A stretch of 64,000 nt of DNA from positions 278,353 to 342,352 of the forward strand of contig JAWXUC010000001.1 of the NCBI GenBank assembly GCA_044432975.1, written 5' to 3'. Of the stretch, positions 1 to 8,460 are shown piece after piece (position 1 is the stretch's first letter; each line of letters opens with the position of its first letter). The position numbers were made by a program, and so were the translations under genes. The notes beneath the pieces are model-generated. The model was given only the letters and a program-made list of their open reading frames with translations. It ran no database searches and was not told the DNA's origin. This stretch comes from JAWXUC01 sp044432975 (GTDB lineage Bacteria; Pseudomonadota; Alphaproteobacteria; RF32; CAG-239).

Positions 1-1
1 T

Positions 2-337
2 CTTTGGTTTATTGCCAAATCTTGTTTAGCTGTGCCATTATCTGTAGGCGGTTCAACTAACCCTGTTCAAGTTTTATCTGACCTTGATATTTCTGTTGCG
101 GGTAATCCTCGTCTTGATTGGGACAATAAAATTGCTGTATTTAGAACTGATGGCGATGTTAAAGCATTTATTAGACAGGAAGAAGAAGCTGTGCAAGTAA
201 AAGCAAAGGCAGAGGGTTCTGAATATGAATTTGATAATGACGCACACCAATACGGCGTTGATACATGGAGAAACGTGGGCTATGGCTATTGGCAACACGC
301 TTGTTTGATTTCATTAACAAAAACAACATCATCATAA
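2..337 (+). CDS. Phage major capsid protein, C-terminal part
   Basis: The reading frame is open from the window edge and ends at TAA 335-337, so only about the last 111 residues of a longer protein are present. The end of the chain (YGVDTWRNVGYGYW) resembles the C-terminus of Mu-like/HK97-fold major head subunits, where a conserved Tyr-Gly-Val-Asp stretch is followed by a Gly-rich Trp segment. It is followed after 9 bp by the next gene, which has a strong AAGGAGG ribosome site. The GTG at 32 is not the true start, because the frame continues upstream of it with a similar hydrophobic sequence (WFIAKSCLAVP). The role as capsid shell is inferred from sequence resemblance and position. Confidence 0.7.
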   Translation, partial: LWFIAKSCLAVPLSVGGSTNPVQVLSDLDISVAGNPRLDWDNKIAVFRTDGDVKAFIRQEEEAVQVKAKAEGSEYEFDNDAHQYGVDTWRNVGYGYWQHACLISLTKTTSS

Positions 338-346
338 GGAGGTAAA

Positions 347-763
347 ATGAGTAAAATAATTGTAAAAGATAAAGTTGTTTGTTTGGGCGTTGGTATGGTT
401 TTAGAGCTTAGCGAAAGTCAAGCTCTTGCTCGCCAAAACTGTTTAACAAAAAAAGATGAGTATTATGTTGTCAATTCTCCTGTTTATTTCAAGAAAGGCG
501 AAGAATTTGCTATTATCTCTGGCAAAGTTCCTAAAAAGCTTTTAAGCAATATTGAGGACACGAAGAATGACGGCAATAAAACTCCACCAAATACCGATAA
601 CGGAACTCAAACCCCCGAATTTCCTTGTATGAAACACATGGGCTTTGGGAGATATGATGTTTTTAATGCTGATGGAGAAAAAGTTAATGAAACTCAACTA
701 ACAAAAGCTAACGCCGAAGAATTATTGAAAACGTTAGAGGAAGCAACAGAAGATGAGCTTTGA
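347..763 (+). CDS. Phage head accessory protein, unknown function
   Basis: 138 residues, preceded by a near-perfect AAGGAGG ribosome site. The first ~65 residues are a beta-rich segment (VCLGVGMVLEL, EYYVVNSPVYF). A polar Asn/Thr/Pro linker follows (about 66-90), then a small C-terminal unit starting MGFGRYDVFNADGEKV, a pattern common in short phage head-region proteins. It lies between the capsid gene and the head-tail joining gene and overlaps the latter by 11 bp, so the two are probably translationally coupled. I do not recognise a named family. A head-decoration or head-completion role is only suggested by position. Confidence 0.65.
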   Translation: MSKIIVKDKVVCLGVGMVLELSESQALARQNCLTKKDEYYVVNSPVYFKKGEEFAIISGKVPKKLLSNIEDTKNDGNKTPPNTDNGTQTPEFPCMKHMGFGRYDVFNADGEKVNETQLTKANAEELLKTLEEATEDEL

Positions 764-1085
764 CTTTGATAATTTTATCAATGCACCCAATCAAGCTATT
801 TTTGGCAGACCTGTCCAATATATCCCTGCAAGTGAAACAATCGCCTCGTTTAATATTCGGGGCGATTTTCACAAGAGTTATATTGATGTTAAGTTAAAAA
901 CGATTACAGAGGCTGAAATATCTTCTTCTCAAATTGTTTTGTTTGTGCGGGAGATAGATTTTCCCGATGATTATAAACAACCATTACAAGGCGATTATGT
1001 GATTATTGATGAGGCAAAATATCAAATTGTAGATATTGAGCCTCATATCCCTAAAAGCAAAAAGCTAGTTTTACACGAGGCGTGA
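753..1085 (+). CDS. Phage head-tail joining protein
   Basis: 110 residues, starting inside the end of the previous gene. The sequence begins with a short helical stretch (FDNFINAPNQAIFG), then a beta-rich body. It ends in the segment GDYVIIDEAKYQIVDIEPHI, which resembles the 'define by its nature, then value' strand pair of head-tail adaptor proteins of the lambda gpFII/Mu type. Position between capsid and tail-terminator genes agrees. It would form a ring at the neck joining capsid and tail. The family match is by eye and the exact class (FII-like or gp35/36-like) is uncertain. Confidence 0.6.
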   Translation: MSFDFDNFINAPNQAIFGRPVQYIPASETIASFNIRGDFHKSYIDVKLKTITEAEISSSQIVLFVREIDFPDDYKQPLQGDYVIIDEAKYQIVDIEPHIPKSKKLVLHEA

Positions 1086-1246
1086 GACCCTATCTTCATA
1101 AAATTAAGTAGTTTTATTACTCGTCTTTTGCTTTTTGTTCTTTAGCTTTTCGTCTTTGTGGAGCTAATACTCCACTGCATAAAAAAACTAAATTCAAAAA
1201 ACAAAATACTTCGCAAAAACAACTAAATCTTATAAAGAAAGGGTCT
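1085..1246. repeat. Gene-free spacer bounded by a 12-bp inverted repeat
   Basis: A 164-bp gap interrupts an otherwise tightly packed operon. Its ends are AGACCCTATCTT (1085-1096) and AAGAAAGGGTCT (1235-1246), which are reverse complements with one mismatch. Inside lies a small hairpin, TGGAG-CTAATA-CTCCA, near 1159-1174. I found no reading frame with a start and ribosome site. It may be a structured mRNA segment or the footprint of a small inserted element. Confidence 0.45.
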
Positions 1247-1249
1247 GAA

Positions 1250-1690
1250 ATGACACATCAAAGACAAGAAATACGAGAAGCCATTGCAAATCGCTTAAAA
1301 GAAGTGCAAACAACGGCGGGCGACAATGTTTTTACGAGTAGAGCAAAACCTTTATTTGACCAAAACTTGCCTGCTATCCTTGTTTATACAACAAATGAAA
1401 ACATCAAAAATGATGAATGGGACGTTGATGGTTATGGCGTTAGAGAAAGAGAACTTGAAATATCTATTGAGGCGGTGGATACGGGCAAAGATGATTTAGA
1501 TAATCAACTGGATAATTTGGCGTTGGCAATTGAAAATGCTCTTGATGGCTGGAATTTTCCCAATAATTTATCGGCCATTTTAAGATTTCAAGACACAAAC
1601 AGCGATATAGCCATAGATGGCAACAAAATTTATGGTGCAATAAGGTTAAACTATCAAATGACTTATCGCACCGCAACAAACCAAGAATGA
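1250..1690 (+). CDS. Phage tail terminator (minor tail protein U/gp37-like)
   Basis: 146 residues. It starts with a helix rich in Arg/Glu (QRQEIREAIANRLKE), followed by a segment LPAILVYTTNENIKNDEWD and then beta strands (RERELEISIEAV). That is the layout of lambda gpU/Mu gp37-like tail-terminator proteins, in which the first helix is followed by 'LP A I x V Y' and a 'R x L x L x I E' strand. The location between neck and baseplate genes fits. It would cap the tail tube at the head-proximal end. The ribosome site is weak (AAGAAAGGG). Confidence 0.65.
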   Translation: MTHQRQEIREAIANRLKEVQTTAGDNVFTSRAKPLFDQNLPAILVYTTNENIKNDEWDVDGYGVRERELEISIEAVDTGKDDLDNQLDNLALAIENALDGWNFPNNLSAILRFQDTNSDIAIDGNKIYGAIRLNYQMTYRTATNQE

Positions 1691-1701
1691 AAGGAAACAA
1701 T

Positions 1702-1914
1702 ATGTTAATTAAAATGTTAAAAGATAATGGCTCTTATCAAAAAGGGCAAACTTATGAAGTAGAAGAAAAAAAAGCAAAAGAATTATTAACGGCTAGTTGC
1801 TGTGTTAGAGCCAAAGAAAAAAAGGAGAACACAACTACAGAAAAACAGGAAACCACAACAGCAGAGAAGAAAACAAGCTCTAAAAAGCAAGGCAAAACAG
1901 ATGAATCTAAATGA
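1702..1914 (+). CDS. Small Lys-rich phage protein, unknown function
   Basis: 70 residues from ATG 1702, chosen over ATG 1687 because AAGGA at 1690-1694 is correctly spaced for 1702. The first ~30 residues (MLKDNGSYQKGQTYEVEEKKAKELL) form a compact unit seen in many small phage proteins. The rest is a low-complexity Lys/Glu/Thr tail. It overlaps the gpV gene by 14 bp. No function is recognised; tail-region position only. Confidence 0.5.
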   Translation: MLIKMLKDNGSYQKGQTYEVEEKKAKELLTASCCVRAKEKKENTTTEKQETTTAEKKTSSKKQGKTDESK

Positions 1915-2545
1915 GCAACAAGGCTTTATCTTAAACGAATTATCTCGCCGACTTGCTAATGTAATAAGAATTGGCAAAGTTAGTGAAGTTGACTATGAAA
2001 AAGCGTTGGCAAAAGTTATGCTTGGCGATAATAAAACAGCGTTTTTGCCATGGATAACTCATAAGGCAGGAGCGGATAAAAATTGGTATCCAATTGAGAT
2101 AGGCGAACAAGTCGTGGTTTTAGCCCCTAACGGAGAGCTTAATCGTGGCGTTATCCTCCATTCGCTTTATCAAACAGCAAATCCACCTCCTGCCACCTCA
2201 AAAGATATGAGAGCCGTTATATTTGAAGACGGCTCTTGTGTTCAATATGATACAAATAGCAAAACATTAACAGTTGAATTACAAGGCACAGGCAATATCA
2301 ATGTTGTTGGCTCTGTCAATATTACTTGTCAAACGGCTAATATCACGGCTGAAACAACAACTATTGACGGCAATGCGGTTATTACAGGAGCAACAACAAT
2401 AAAAGGAGATGCAGTTATTATGGGAACAGTTGCTTTAAGCGGTGGTGGTTCTCCCATTGCAAGAGTTGGCGATCAAGTCTCTGTTGACCCTGTTACGCAT
2501 ATTGGGCAAATAGATACTGGCTCGGCAACAGCAACTTCGGGATAA
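1901..2545 (+). CDS. Baseplate spike protein gpV with PAAR-like tip
   Basis: 214 residues from ATG 1901 inside the end of the previous gene. An N-terminal OB-fold-like domain (LANVIRIGKVSEVDYEKALAKV, then PWITHKAGADKNWYPIEIGEQVVVLAP) is followed by a triple-stranded beta-helix stem made of short repeats (INVVGSVNITCQTANITAET). This is the layout of P2 gpV/Mu gp45, the membrane-piercing tail spike. The last ~30 residues (IARVGDQVSV, then THIGQIDTGSA) look like the start of a PAAR-repeat cone rather than the usual HxH iron-binding tip. The gene opens the V-W-J-I baseplate run. Confidence 0.85.
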   Translation: MNLNEQQGFILNELSRRLANVIRIGKVSEVDYEKALAKVMLGDNKTAFLPWITHKAGADKNWYPIEIGEQVVVLAPNGELNRGVILHSLYQTANPPPATSKDMRAVIFEDGSCVQYDTNSKTLTVELQGTGNINVVGSVNITCQTANITAETTTIDGNAVITGATTIKGDAVIMGTVALSGGGSPIARVGDQVSVDPVTHIGQIDTGSATATSG

Positions 2546-2557
2546 AAGGAAAACATT

Positions 2558-2893
2558 ATGCAAGGTATGGATATTTTAACAGGCAAAGCGATTGAAGATA
2601 TAGAACACTTAAAACAATCAATCACAAATATTTTAAGCACGCCAATTGGCTCTAGGGTTATGCGAAGAGATTATGGTTCTAGGCTATTTCAAAGAATTGA
2701 CAGCCCTTTAACTGGCGATGTTATAGCCGAGATTTATCTTGACGTTGTAGAGGCGTTATTTAACTATGAGCCTCGCTTTGAGGTTTCTAGCATTGAAGTT
2801 AAAAGCATTGATAATGGGCAAATCATTTTTGATTTAGAGGGAAATTATTTGCCAACCAATGAAAGTTTAATCATTGAAAACATAACAGTTTAA
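2558..2893 (+). CDS. Baseplate wedge protein gpW (gp25-like)
   Basis: 111 residues with AAGGA upstream of ATG 2558. The signature of the GPW/gp25 family is visible: a helix with a short pre-sequence, then ILSTPIGSRVMRRDYGSRLF, followed by a helix and a beta pair (FEVSSIEVKSIDNGQIIFDLEG). The protein is related to T4 gp25, which starts sheath polymerisation at the baseplate. It sits between gpV and gpJ as in P2. The length is usual for the family. Confidence 0.9.
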   Translation: MQGMDILTGKAIEDIEHLKQSITNILSTPIGSRVMRRDYGSRLFQRIDSPLTGDVIAEIYLDVVEALFNYEPRFEVSSIEVKSIDNGQIIFDLEGNYLPTNESLIIENITV

Positions 2894-2904
2894 TAGGAAT
2901 CATT

Positions 2905-3837
2905 ATGACAGACGAAACAACCACAGAAAATTTAGATATTTCATTGCCCAATTATGTTGATTTATCAACTTTACCAGCACCGCAAGTTATTGAAGAGCTA
3001 GATTTTGAAACAATTTTTGCTGAAATGCTGGCGGATTTTAAGGAAAGAAATACTGATTATGACGCATTATTAGAAAGCGACCCTGTTGTAATTGCTTTGC
3101 AATCTTGTGCATATAGAGAGGTATTATTAAGGCAACGAATAAATGAGGCTGCCAAAGCGAGTATGCTTGCTTATGCAACGGGTTCTGATTTAGATAATTT
3201 GGCTGCTTTTTATAATGTTGAACGAATGCTTGTGTCAGAAGAAGACTTAACAACAACGCCTCCAACTTATGCAGTTTATGAAGATGACTCAAGATTAAGG
3301 CTAAGAACACAACTGGCAATGGAAAGTATAACAACAGCAGGTTCTGAAAACGCTTATTTGTATCACGCTTTTTCTTCTTCGGTAAAAATAAAATCTGTAA
3401 ATATTTCAAGCATTAACGCAGGAGAAGTAATAATTACTATTTTGCAAAATGAAGATACAGGGCTAGCAGATGACGATTTGTGCCAAGAAGTGTCAGATTA
3501 TTTGAATGCAGAAGACATAAGACCTTTAACAGATAAAGTAATTGTGCAATCTGCGGAGCTTATCTTTTATAGCGTAAAGGCAAAAATGTATATATATTCT
3601 GATCCAAGTATTTCGGTTATTGAAGAAGAAGCAAGAACCAATTTAGAAGAATATGTAAGTAAACGCCATAAAATTGGTGAAGTTATGGCAACTTCGGGTA
3701 TTTATCAAGCTTTGCACACAGAGGGTGTTCAAAAAATTGAATTGATAGAGCCAACTTCGGATATTACAACAACGAATACGCAAGCCACTTATTGCGAAGA
3801 AATTGAAATAGAGGTTATAACAGTAAATGACGAATAG
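2905..3837 (+). CDS. Baseplate assembly protein gpJ
   Basis: 310 residues, similar in length to P2 gpJ. Typical features are an N-terminal FETIFAEMLADFKERNTDYDALLESDPV segment, a helix with YREVLLRQRINEAAKASMLAYATGSDLDNLAAFYNVERM, and the later 'GSENAYLYHAFSSSVKIKSVNI' strand unit. gpJ forms the baseplate wedge and is the homologue of T4 gp6/Mu gp47. Its last 11 bp overlap gpI. The next gene and the previous gene are the expected partners. Confidence 0.9.
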   Translation: MTDETTTENLDISLPNYVDLSTLPAPQVIEELDFETIFAEMLADFKERNTDYDALLESDPVVIALQSCAYREVLLRQRINEAAKASMLAYATGSDLDNLAAFYNVERMLVSEEDLTTTPPTYAVYEDDSRLRLRTQLAMESITTAGSENAYLYHAFSSSVKIKSVNISSINAGEVIITILQNEDTGLADDDLCQEVSDYLNAEDIRPLTDKVIVQSAELIFYSVKAKMYIYSDPSISVIEEEARTNLEEYVSKRHKIGEVMATSGIYQALHTEGVQKIELIEPTSDITTTNTQATYCEEIEIEVITVNDE

Positions 3838-4384
3838 TGATAGTTTATTACCAATCAATGCAAGCCCCTTGCAACAAGATTTTGAAAATACAATAGCAGT
3901 AAGAATTGGCAATATTGAAGTGCTAAATCGCTGGCTAATGAATCCCGATGAGTGTCCAGAACAGGTTTTGCCATGGTTAGCATGGGCGGTTTCTGTTGAT
4001 GTTTGGAATAATAGCTGGGCAGAGGATATTCGCCGAAGTGTTATTAAAACAAGTCTTAATATTCATAAACGTAAAGGCACAGTTGGTGCATTAAAGACAG
4101 CATTAGAATCATTTAATTTTGATAATGTTAAAATTCAAGAGTGGTTTAATTATGGTGGCGACCCTTATATGTTTAAGGTTTTCATTGAAATTGTAAGCGA
4201 GGGCTTTGATATAAACGAATTAACAGAAGTTTATACAATGATTAAGCAAACTAAAAATACTCGTTCTCATTTAGAAATATTACAAGCGGTTTTGTGTAAT
4301 AACAGCACAACACCTTATGTTGCTTGTGAACTAAACTCTGGTGAAACAACTACAATTCATAATTTAGAAGTAATAGAAATATAA
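3827..4384 (+). CDS. Tail protein gpI
   Basis: 185 residues, overlapping gpJ. P2 gpI hallmarks are present: LLPINASPLQQDFENTIAVR at the N-terminus, then PWLAWAVSVDVWNNSW, a motif shared across gpI proteins, then helices around HKRKGTVGALKTAL. gpI is a baseplate-edge protein that helps attach the tail fibre, and the fibre gene lies directly downstream. The family assignment is strong from motif and gene order. Confidence 0.9.
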   Translation: MTNSDSLLPINASPLQQDFENTIAVRIGNIEVLNRWLMNPDECPEQVLPWLAWAVSVDVWNNSWAEDIRRSVIKTSLNIHKRKGTVGALKTALESFNFDNVKIQEWFNYGGDPYMFKVFIEIVSEGFDINELTEVYTMIKQTKNTRSHLEILQAVLCNNSTTPYVACELNSGETTTIHNLEVIEI

Positions 4385-4395
4385 AAGGATAAGAA

Positions 4396-5742
4396 ATGAG
4401 CGAATTTTATTCAATAATAACAGATGAGGGCTTAAAGAATTTGGTAGATTCAAAGGCTCTTGGAGAAAATATATCTTTAACTCACTTTGCTGTAGGAGAT
4501 AGTTTAGGCGATTATTACGAACCTCAAGCAGAGCAAACAAGTTTATATAATGAATTGTATCGGGCAGAATTAAATCAAGTTTATAATGACCCTGATTATC
4601 CTTTTCAAATAATTATAGAAGCCACCATTCCTGAAGAAACTGGTGGCTTTTTTATAAGAGAAGTTGGTATTTTTGATGAAAATGGAAATTTATTTGCCAT
4701 TGCAAAATACCCTATAACATATAAACCAAATAATGAAACTGGCTCGGGCAAAGATTTATATATTCGTATGACATTGGCTTTTTCTAGCACCGCTAATATT
4801 AGTCTTTATACAAACCCATATAATTCCGCAGCCTCAATTAAAATGTTAGAAGACTATGCGTTGAAAGATTTTTCAAATGTGGCAGATGAAAACAAAAGCC
4901 ACCAACAATGGGGAGATTTACAAGGTGGAAGCGAAACAGAGCGTTATCATTTAACGCAAGCCCAAAGCTTATTAGTTGAAAGCCTTAAACTACTTATAAA
5001 TACAGATAATAAAGATAAAAGTGTTGCCATAAACTCTGATGGCACAGGTATAACAATAAAATCTATTGAAGATGTATGTAATACGCTTTTAACATCTTAC
5101 GCCTTAAAAGACTTCTCAAATGTGGCAGACGCAACCGAAACTATAAAGGGTATTATACAACTTGCAACAAGCACAGAAGCATTGGCAGGAACAAATGACG
5201 CAAAAGCTATAACGCCATTAAAAGCAAAAAATATTATTGATACAAACAATACTAGCTTAGCAAGTCTTTATGCAACACAAACAAGTTTAGCGACAACAAA
5301 TACAAATTTGAGTTCGCACACAGGCAATGTTTCAAATCCGCATTCTGTTACAAAATCGCAAGTTGGTTTAGGCAATTGTGATAACACAAGTGATGTCAAT
5401 AAGCCGATTTCAACCGCAACACAGACTGTTCTTGATACTAAACAAGTAATAAACTTGCCTATTACAACTTTGGCAACATCTGGCACAATTTCTTTGAGTG
5501 ATAACTCAATAAATAGAATATCACCAACGGCAACAATAACTTTTAGTTTACCGAGCGTAAGTGATCATACTTACTTTCATCAAATTTTGGTGCAAGTGTA
5601 TTTATCAACGACAATAACTATCAACCTTGGCACTAGCGTTTATTTTAGTGGCGAAGCACCTGAGTTTGAGGCAGGTAGATATAATATAATCTATGAACAC
5701 AATGGCACAGATTGGGTCGTTGGGGCAATATTAGTGGGGTAA
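4396..5742 (+). CDS. Tail fibre protein gpH (DUF3751 N-terminus)
   Basis: 448 residues. Residues about 1-150 form the tail-collar attachment domain (FYSIITDEGLKNLVDSKALGE, GGFFIREVGIFDENGNLFAIAKYP) that anchors P2-type fibres to the baseplate. The shaft contains a repeated unit, ALKDFSNVAD, near residues 154 and 235, and a Thr/Asn-rich region (SVTKSQVGLGNCDNTSDVNKP) typical of phage fibre shafts. The C-terminal ~100 residues form a beta-rich tip. It is likely a trimeric receptor-binding fibre working with the Gly-rich protein encoded 3 bp downstream. Confidence 0.88.
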   Translation: MSEFYSIITDEGLKNLVDSKALGENISLTHFAVGDSLGDYYEPQAEQTSLYNELYRAELNQVYNDPDYPFQIIIEATIPEETGGFFIREVGIFDENGNLFAIAKYPITYKPNNETGSGKDLYIRMTLAFSSTANISLYTNPYNSAASIKMLEDYALKDFSNVADENKSHQQWGDLQGGSETERYHLTQAQSLLVESLKLLINTDNKDKSVAINSDGTGITIKSIEDVCNTLLTSYALKDFSNVADATETIKGIIQLATSTEALAGTNDAKAITPLKAKNIIDTNNTSLASLYATQTSLATTNTNLSSHTGNVSNPHSVTKSQVGLGNCDNTSDVNKPISTATQTVLDTKQVINLPITTLATSGTISLSDNSINRISPTATITFSLPSVSDHTYFHQILVQVYLSTTITINLGTSVYFSGEAPEFEAGRYNIIYEHNGTDWVVGAILVG

Positions 5743-5744
5743 AT

Positions 5745-6440
5745 ATGATAATACATTCAAAGGAATTGCTTTACGCAAAACAATGTAAATATGACGTTGA
5801 TGAGGTTATTTTTGAAAGTTCAACCGCAGGCACTTATAGTCTTGAGTTTTTAGAAGACGGAGCTTATGAAATTATTGCTGTTGGTGGTGGCGGTGGAGCT
5901 GCAGCCTATGCAACAGGAAGTATATCTTACACTATTGCTCTAACAGGTGGTGGTGGCTCGGGTGCTATGTATCAAGGGCAATTTTATATTCCAAAATCTA
6001 CAGTAGAAATTGTTGTTGGTAGTAGAGGAAACTCTTCAACCACAGCATTAACAAGCTTATCTGTTTGGACATCTAGTGCTACAGCAGGTGGGCAATCAAA
6101 AGTTGGAAGTTATTTAACAGTTGGTGGAGGTGGTGCTGGCTCTGCAAGCTTGCAAGCTAATAATCCAAGCTATTCGGGAGGAACAGCTGGAACAGTTAGC
6201 TCTGTAAGCAGTTCTTCTCTAACAACAACTATCAGTCAATCAAGTGGTTCAACAGGAACAGCCGTAAGAACAACTTATGGCGATAGAGATTCTACCGTTA
6301 CAGCAAGTGCCACAACTTCGGCTTATCAACCTTATGGAACTGGAAGTGGTGTTGCTGCAACGACAAGAATGAGTTCGGCTGCAACTATTACACATAGTTA
6401 TGGTTCGGCAGGTTATATTAAAATTAAATTTATCAAATAA
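5745..6440 (+). CDS. Glycine-rich receptor-binding adhesin
   Basis: 231 residues from ATG 5745, two bases after the fibre stop (5742). An earlier in-frame ATG at 5712 would lie inside the fibre gene and has no ribosome site. After a short N-terminal domain the chain carries poly-Gly stretches (AVGGGGGAA, LTGGGGSG, TVGGGGAGS) separated by Ser/Thr-rich loops and closes with HSYGSAGYIKIKF. This layout resembles distal tail-fibre adhesins that use polyglycine-II helices to present variable loops. It occupies the place of a G-type fibre chaperone. A role in host recognition is inferred. Confidence 0.6.
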   Translation: MIIHSKELLYAKQCKYDVDEVIFESSTAGTYSLEFLEDGAYEIIAVGGGGGAAAYATGSISYTIALTGGGGSGAMYQGQFYIPKSTVEIVVGSRGNSSTTALTSLSVWTSSATAGGQSKVGSYLTVGGGGAGSASLQANNPSYSGGTAGTVSSVSSSSLTTTISQSSGSTGTAVRTTYGDRDSTVTASATTSAYQPYGTGSGVAATTRMSSAATITHSYGSAGYIKIKFIK

Positions 6441-6454
6441 GAAAGGAAAAAAAC

Positions 6455-7672
6455 ATGGCAGATACATTTTTACATGGTGTTGAAATTTTAGAATTAGACA
6501 GTGGGTCAAGACCCGTTTCAACTGTTAAATCTTCGGTTATCGGATTAGTTGGGACAGCCCCAATGGGACCCGTTAATACGCCAACACTTATACTTGGTTC
6601 AAAAACAGACGCAGTTAGCACTTTTGGAGAACATACAGACGGCTATACAATCCCCGCTGCACTTGACGCAATCTTTGATCAAACAGGTGCAATCGTTGTG
6701 GTTGTTAATGTCGCCGACCCTGATGTCCATTTAACAGATGGCGTTTTAGACCCAACATTAGTGTCAATGGGAGATATTATTGGAGGCACAACAACAGATG
6801 GCCAATATACAGGAGTTCAATGCTTACTTGCAGCACAAACAGAAGTGAGCGCACAACCACGAATTTTAATAGCCCCTGGATTTACCCATGAAGAACCTGA
6901 AGATGACGATGGCGAAAAATTAGTTAATCCCGTTGTTTCTGAATTGTTGATTGTTGCAGAAAGATTAAGAGCGGTTGCTATTGCAGATTGCCAAAATTCA
7001 ACTAAAGAGGACGCTGTAAGCTATCAATCGCAATGGGGATCATCTCGTCTATATACCGCTTATCCATGGGCTAAGGTATATGATAGCGATACAGATACAA
7101 TTCGTGAAGAACCTTTATCTGCCCGCATTGCAGGTTTAATTGCTCAATCTGATAATGATAGAGGTTTTTGGTGGTCGCCCTCAAATCTAACAATTAGTGG
7201 TATTGTTGGCATTTCTAAACCAATTGACTTTACGTTGGGAGATTCAAGCTGTGTTGCTAACTACTTAAATGAAAACAACGTTGCAACTGTTATCCAGCAA
7301 GATGGTTTTAGATTATGGGGCAACCGCACGGCTTCTGCTGATTCAAAATGGGCTTTCTTATCTGTTAGACGCACAGCTGATATGATAAATGATAGCTTAT
7401 TAAACGCACATTTATGGGCGGTGGATAGGAACATAACAGTAACATACGTTGAAGATGTGTGTGATAGCGTTAATAATTATTTGCGATACCTCAAAAATAT
7501 TGGGGCAGTTCTTGGAGGCTCTTGTTGGGCTGATTCCTCAATCAATACGTCAGACCAAATCCAACAAGGAAAAATCACTTTTGACTTTGATTTCACTCCT
7601 CCATATCCTGCAGAACATATTATTTTTAGAAGCAGAATGGTTGATGATTATTTAACAGAACTTTTTAGCTAG
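6455..7672 (+). CDS. Contractile tail sheath protein FI
   Basis: 405 residues, AGAAAGGAAA ribosome site. P2 FI-type features: FLHGVEILELDSGSRPVSTVKSSVIGLVGTAP at the N-terminus, a central segment with PRILIAPGFTHE, and the C-terminal ILYP-like region SKWAFLSVRRTADMINDSLL followed by the FRSRMVDDYLTELF end. The protein forms the sheath that contracts to drive the tube through the envelope. The tube gene FII follows after 9 bp with its own AGGAG. Confidence 0.95.
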   Translation: MADTFLHGVEILELDSGSRPVSTVKSSVIGLVGTAPMGPVNTPTLILGSKTDAVSTFGEHTDGYTIPAALDAIFDQTGAIVVVVNVADPDVHLTDGVLDPTLVSMGDIIGGTTTDGQYTGVQCLLAAQTEVSAQPRILIAPGFTHEEPEDDDGEKLVNPVVSELLIVAERLRAVAIADCQNSTKEDAVSYQSQWGSSRLYTAYPWAKVYDSDTDTIREEPLSARIAGLIAQSDNDRGFWWSPSNLTISGIVGISKPIDFTLGDSSCVANYLNENNVATVIQQDGFRLWGNRTASADSKWAFLSVRRTADMINDSLLNAHLWAVDRNITVTYVEDVCDSVNNYLRYLKNIGAVLGGSCWADSSINTSDQIQQGKITFDFDFTPPYPAEHIIFRSRMVDDYLTELFS

Positions 7673-7681
7673 GAGAAAAAA

Positions 7682-8182
7682 ATGATACCTAAAATATTAA
7701 AAAACTTTAACTTGTTTGTGGACGGACGTGGCTATGCTGGACGTGCCGAAGAAGTTAATCCACCAAAACTATCTATTAAAACAGAAGAATTGCGTGCTGG
7801 CGGTATGGACGCACCCATTTCTATTGATATGGGAATGGAAAAATTAGAAGCAACTTTTACATTAGTTGAATATGACACAGATATATTAAAACTATTTGGC
7901 ATTGTTTCGGGCAATAGTGTTCAATTAACCTTGCGTGGAGCATTGGTAGATGATGACACAACCACCCCGATTATTATCAAATTACAAGGTATGTTTACAG
8001 AAATTGATATGGGCAAATTCTCTGCAGGAGAAAAAGCAACCATGCAATGCTCGGTTGCTTGCAGATATTACTCATTAGAAATTGATGGAAGCACCCTGAT
8101 TGAAATAGACATTGATAATATGACACGAATTATTGATGGCGAAGATAAATTAACAGATCTTAGAACAGCTCTAGGGCTATAA
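7682..8182 (+). CDS. Tail tube protein FII
   Basis: 166 residues. Opens with IPKILKNFNLFVDGRGYAG, the hallmark of P2 FII proteins, and continues with MDAPISIDMGMEKLEATFTLVEYD and the closing ISRIIDG-like segment (DNMTRIIDGEDKL). FII polymerises into the rigid inner tail tube. It is co-transcribed with FI and the E chaperone gene, and the stop is followed by AAGGAG for gpE. Length is as expected. Confidence 0.93.
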   Translation: MIPKILKNFNLFVDGRGYAGRAEEVNPPKLSIKTEELRAGGMDAPISIDMGMEKLEATFTLVEYDTDILKLFGIVSGNSVQLTLRGALVDDDTTTPIIIKLQGMFTEIDMGKFSAGEKATMQCSVACRYYSLEIDGSTLIEIDIDNMTRIIDGEDKLTDLRTALGL

Positions 8183-8193
8183 GGAGAATAAAA

Positions 8194-8460
8194 ATGACAA
8201 ATATAAAATTACAATATCCCATTAACGTGGAAAACGAAGCTTATGATAATATAACCATGAGGCGGTCAAAGGTAAAAGACCGTCTTGCGGTTAGTAGTAT
8301 GAAAAACGCTACAGATGAAGAAAAAGAAATTAGACTTTTTGCCAATCTTTGTGAAGTTAGCACCGCTGTTATCAGTGAATTAGATGAGATTGATTATAAT
8401 ACTTTACAAAAAACGTATATGGCTTTTTTCGGCTCAGAGGGGACATTAGGCGAGAAATAG
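8194..8460 (+). CDS. Tail assembly chaperone gpE
   Basis: 88 residues. Related to P2 gpE: LQYPINVENEAYDNITMRRSKVKDRL near the start, then an acidic helical body ending in TLGEK. These chaperones bind the tape measure during tube assembly. The zero frame ends at TAG 8458-8460, but a -1 slip at 8424-8430 yields a longer product (see the next entries). The tape-measure gene follows downstream as in all P2-like phages. Confidence 0.88.
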   Translation: MTNIKLQYPINVENEAYDNITMRRSKVKDRLAVSSMKNATDEEKEIRLFANLCEVSTAVISELDEIDYNTLQKTYMAFFGSEGTLGEK

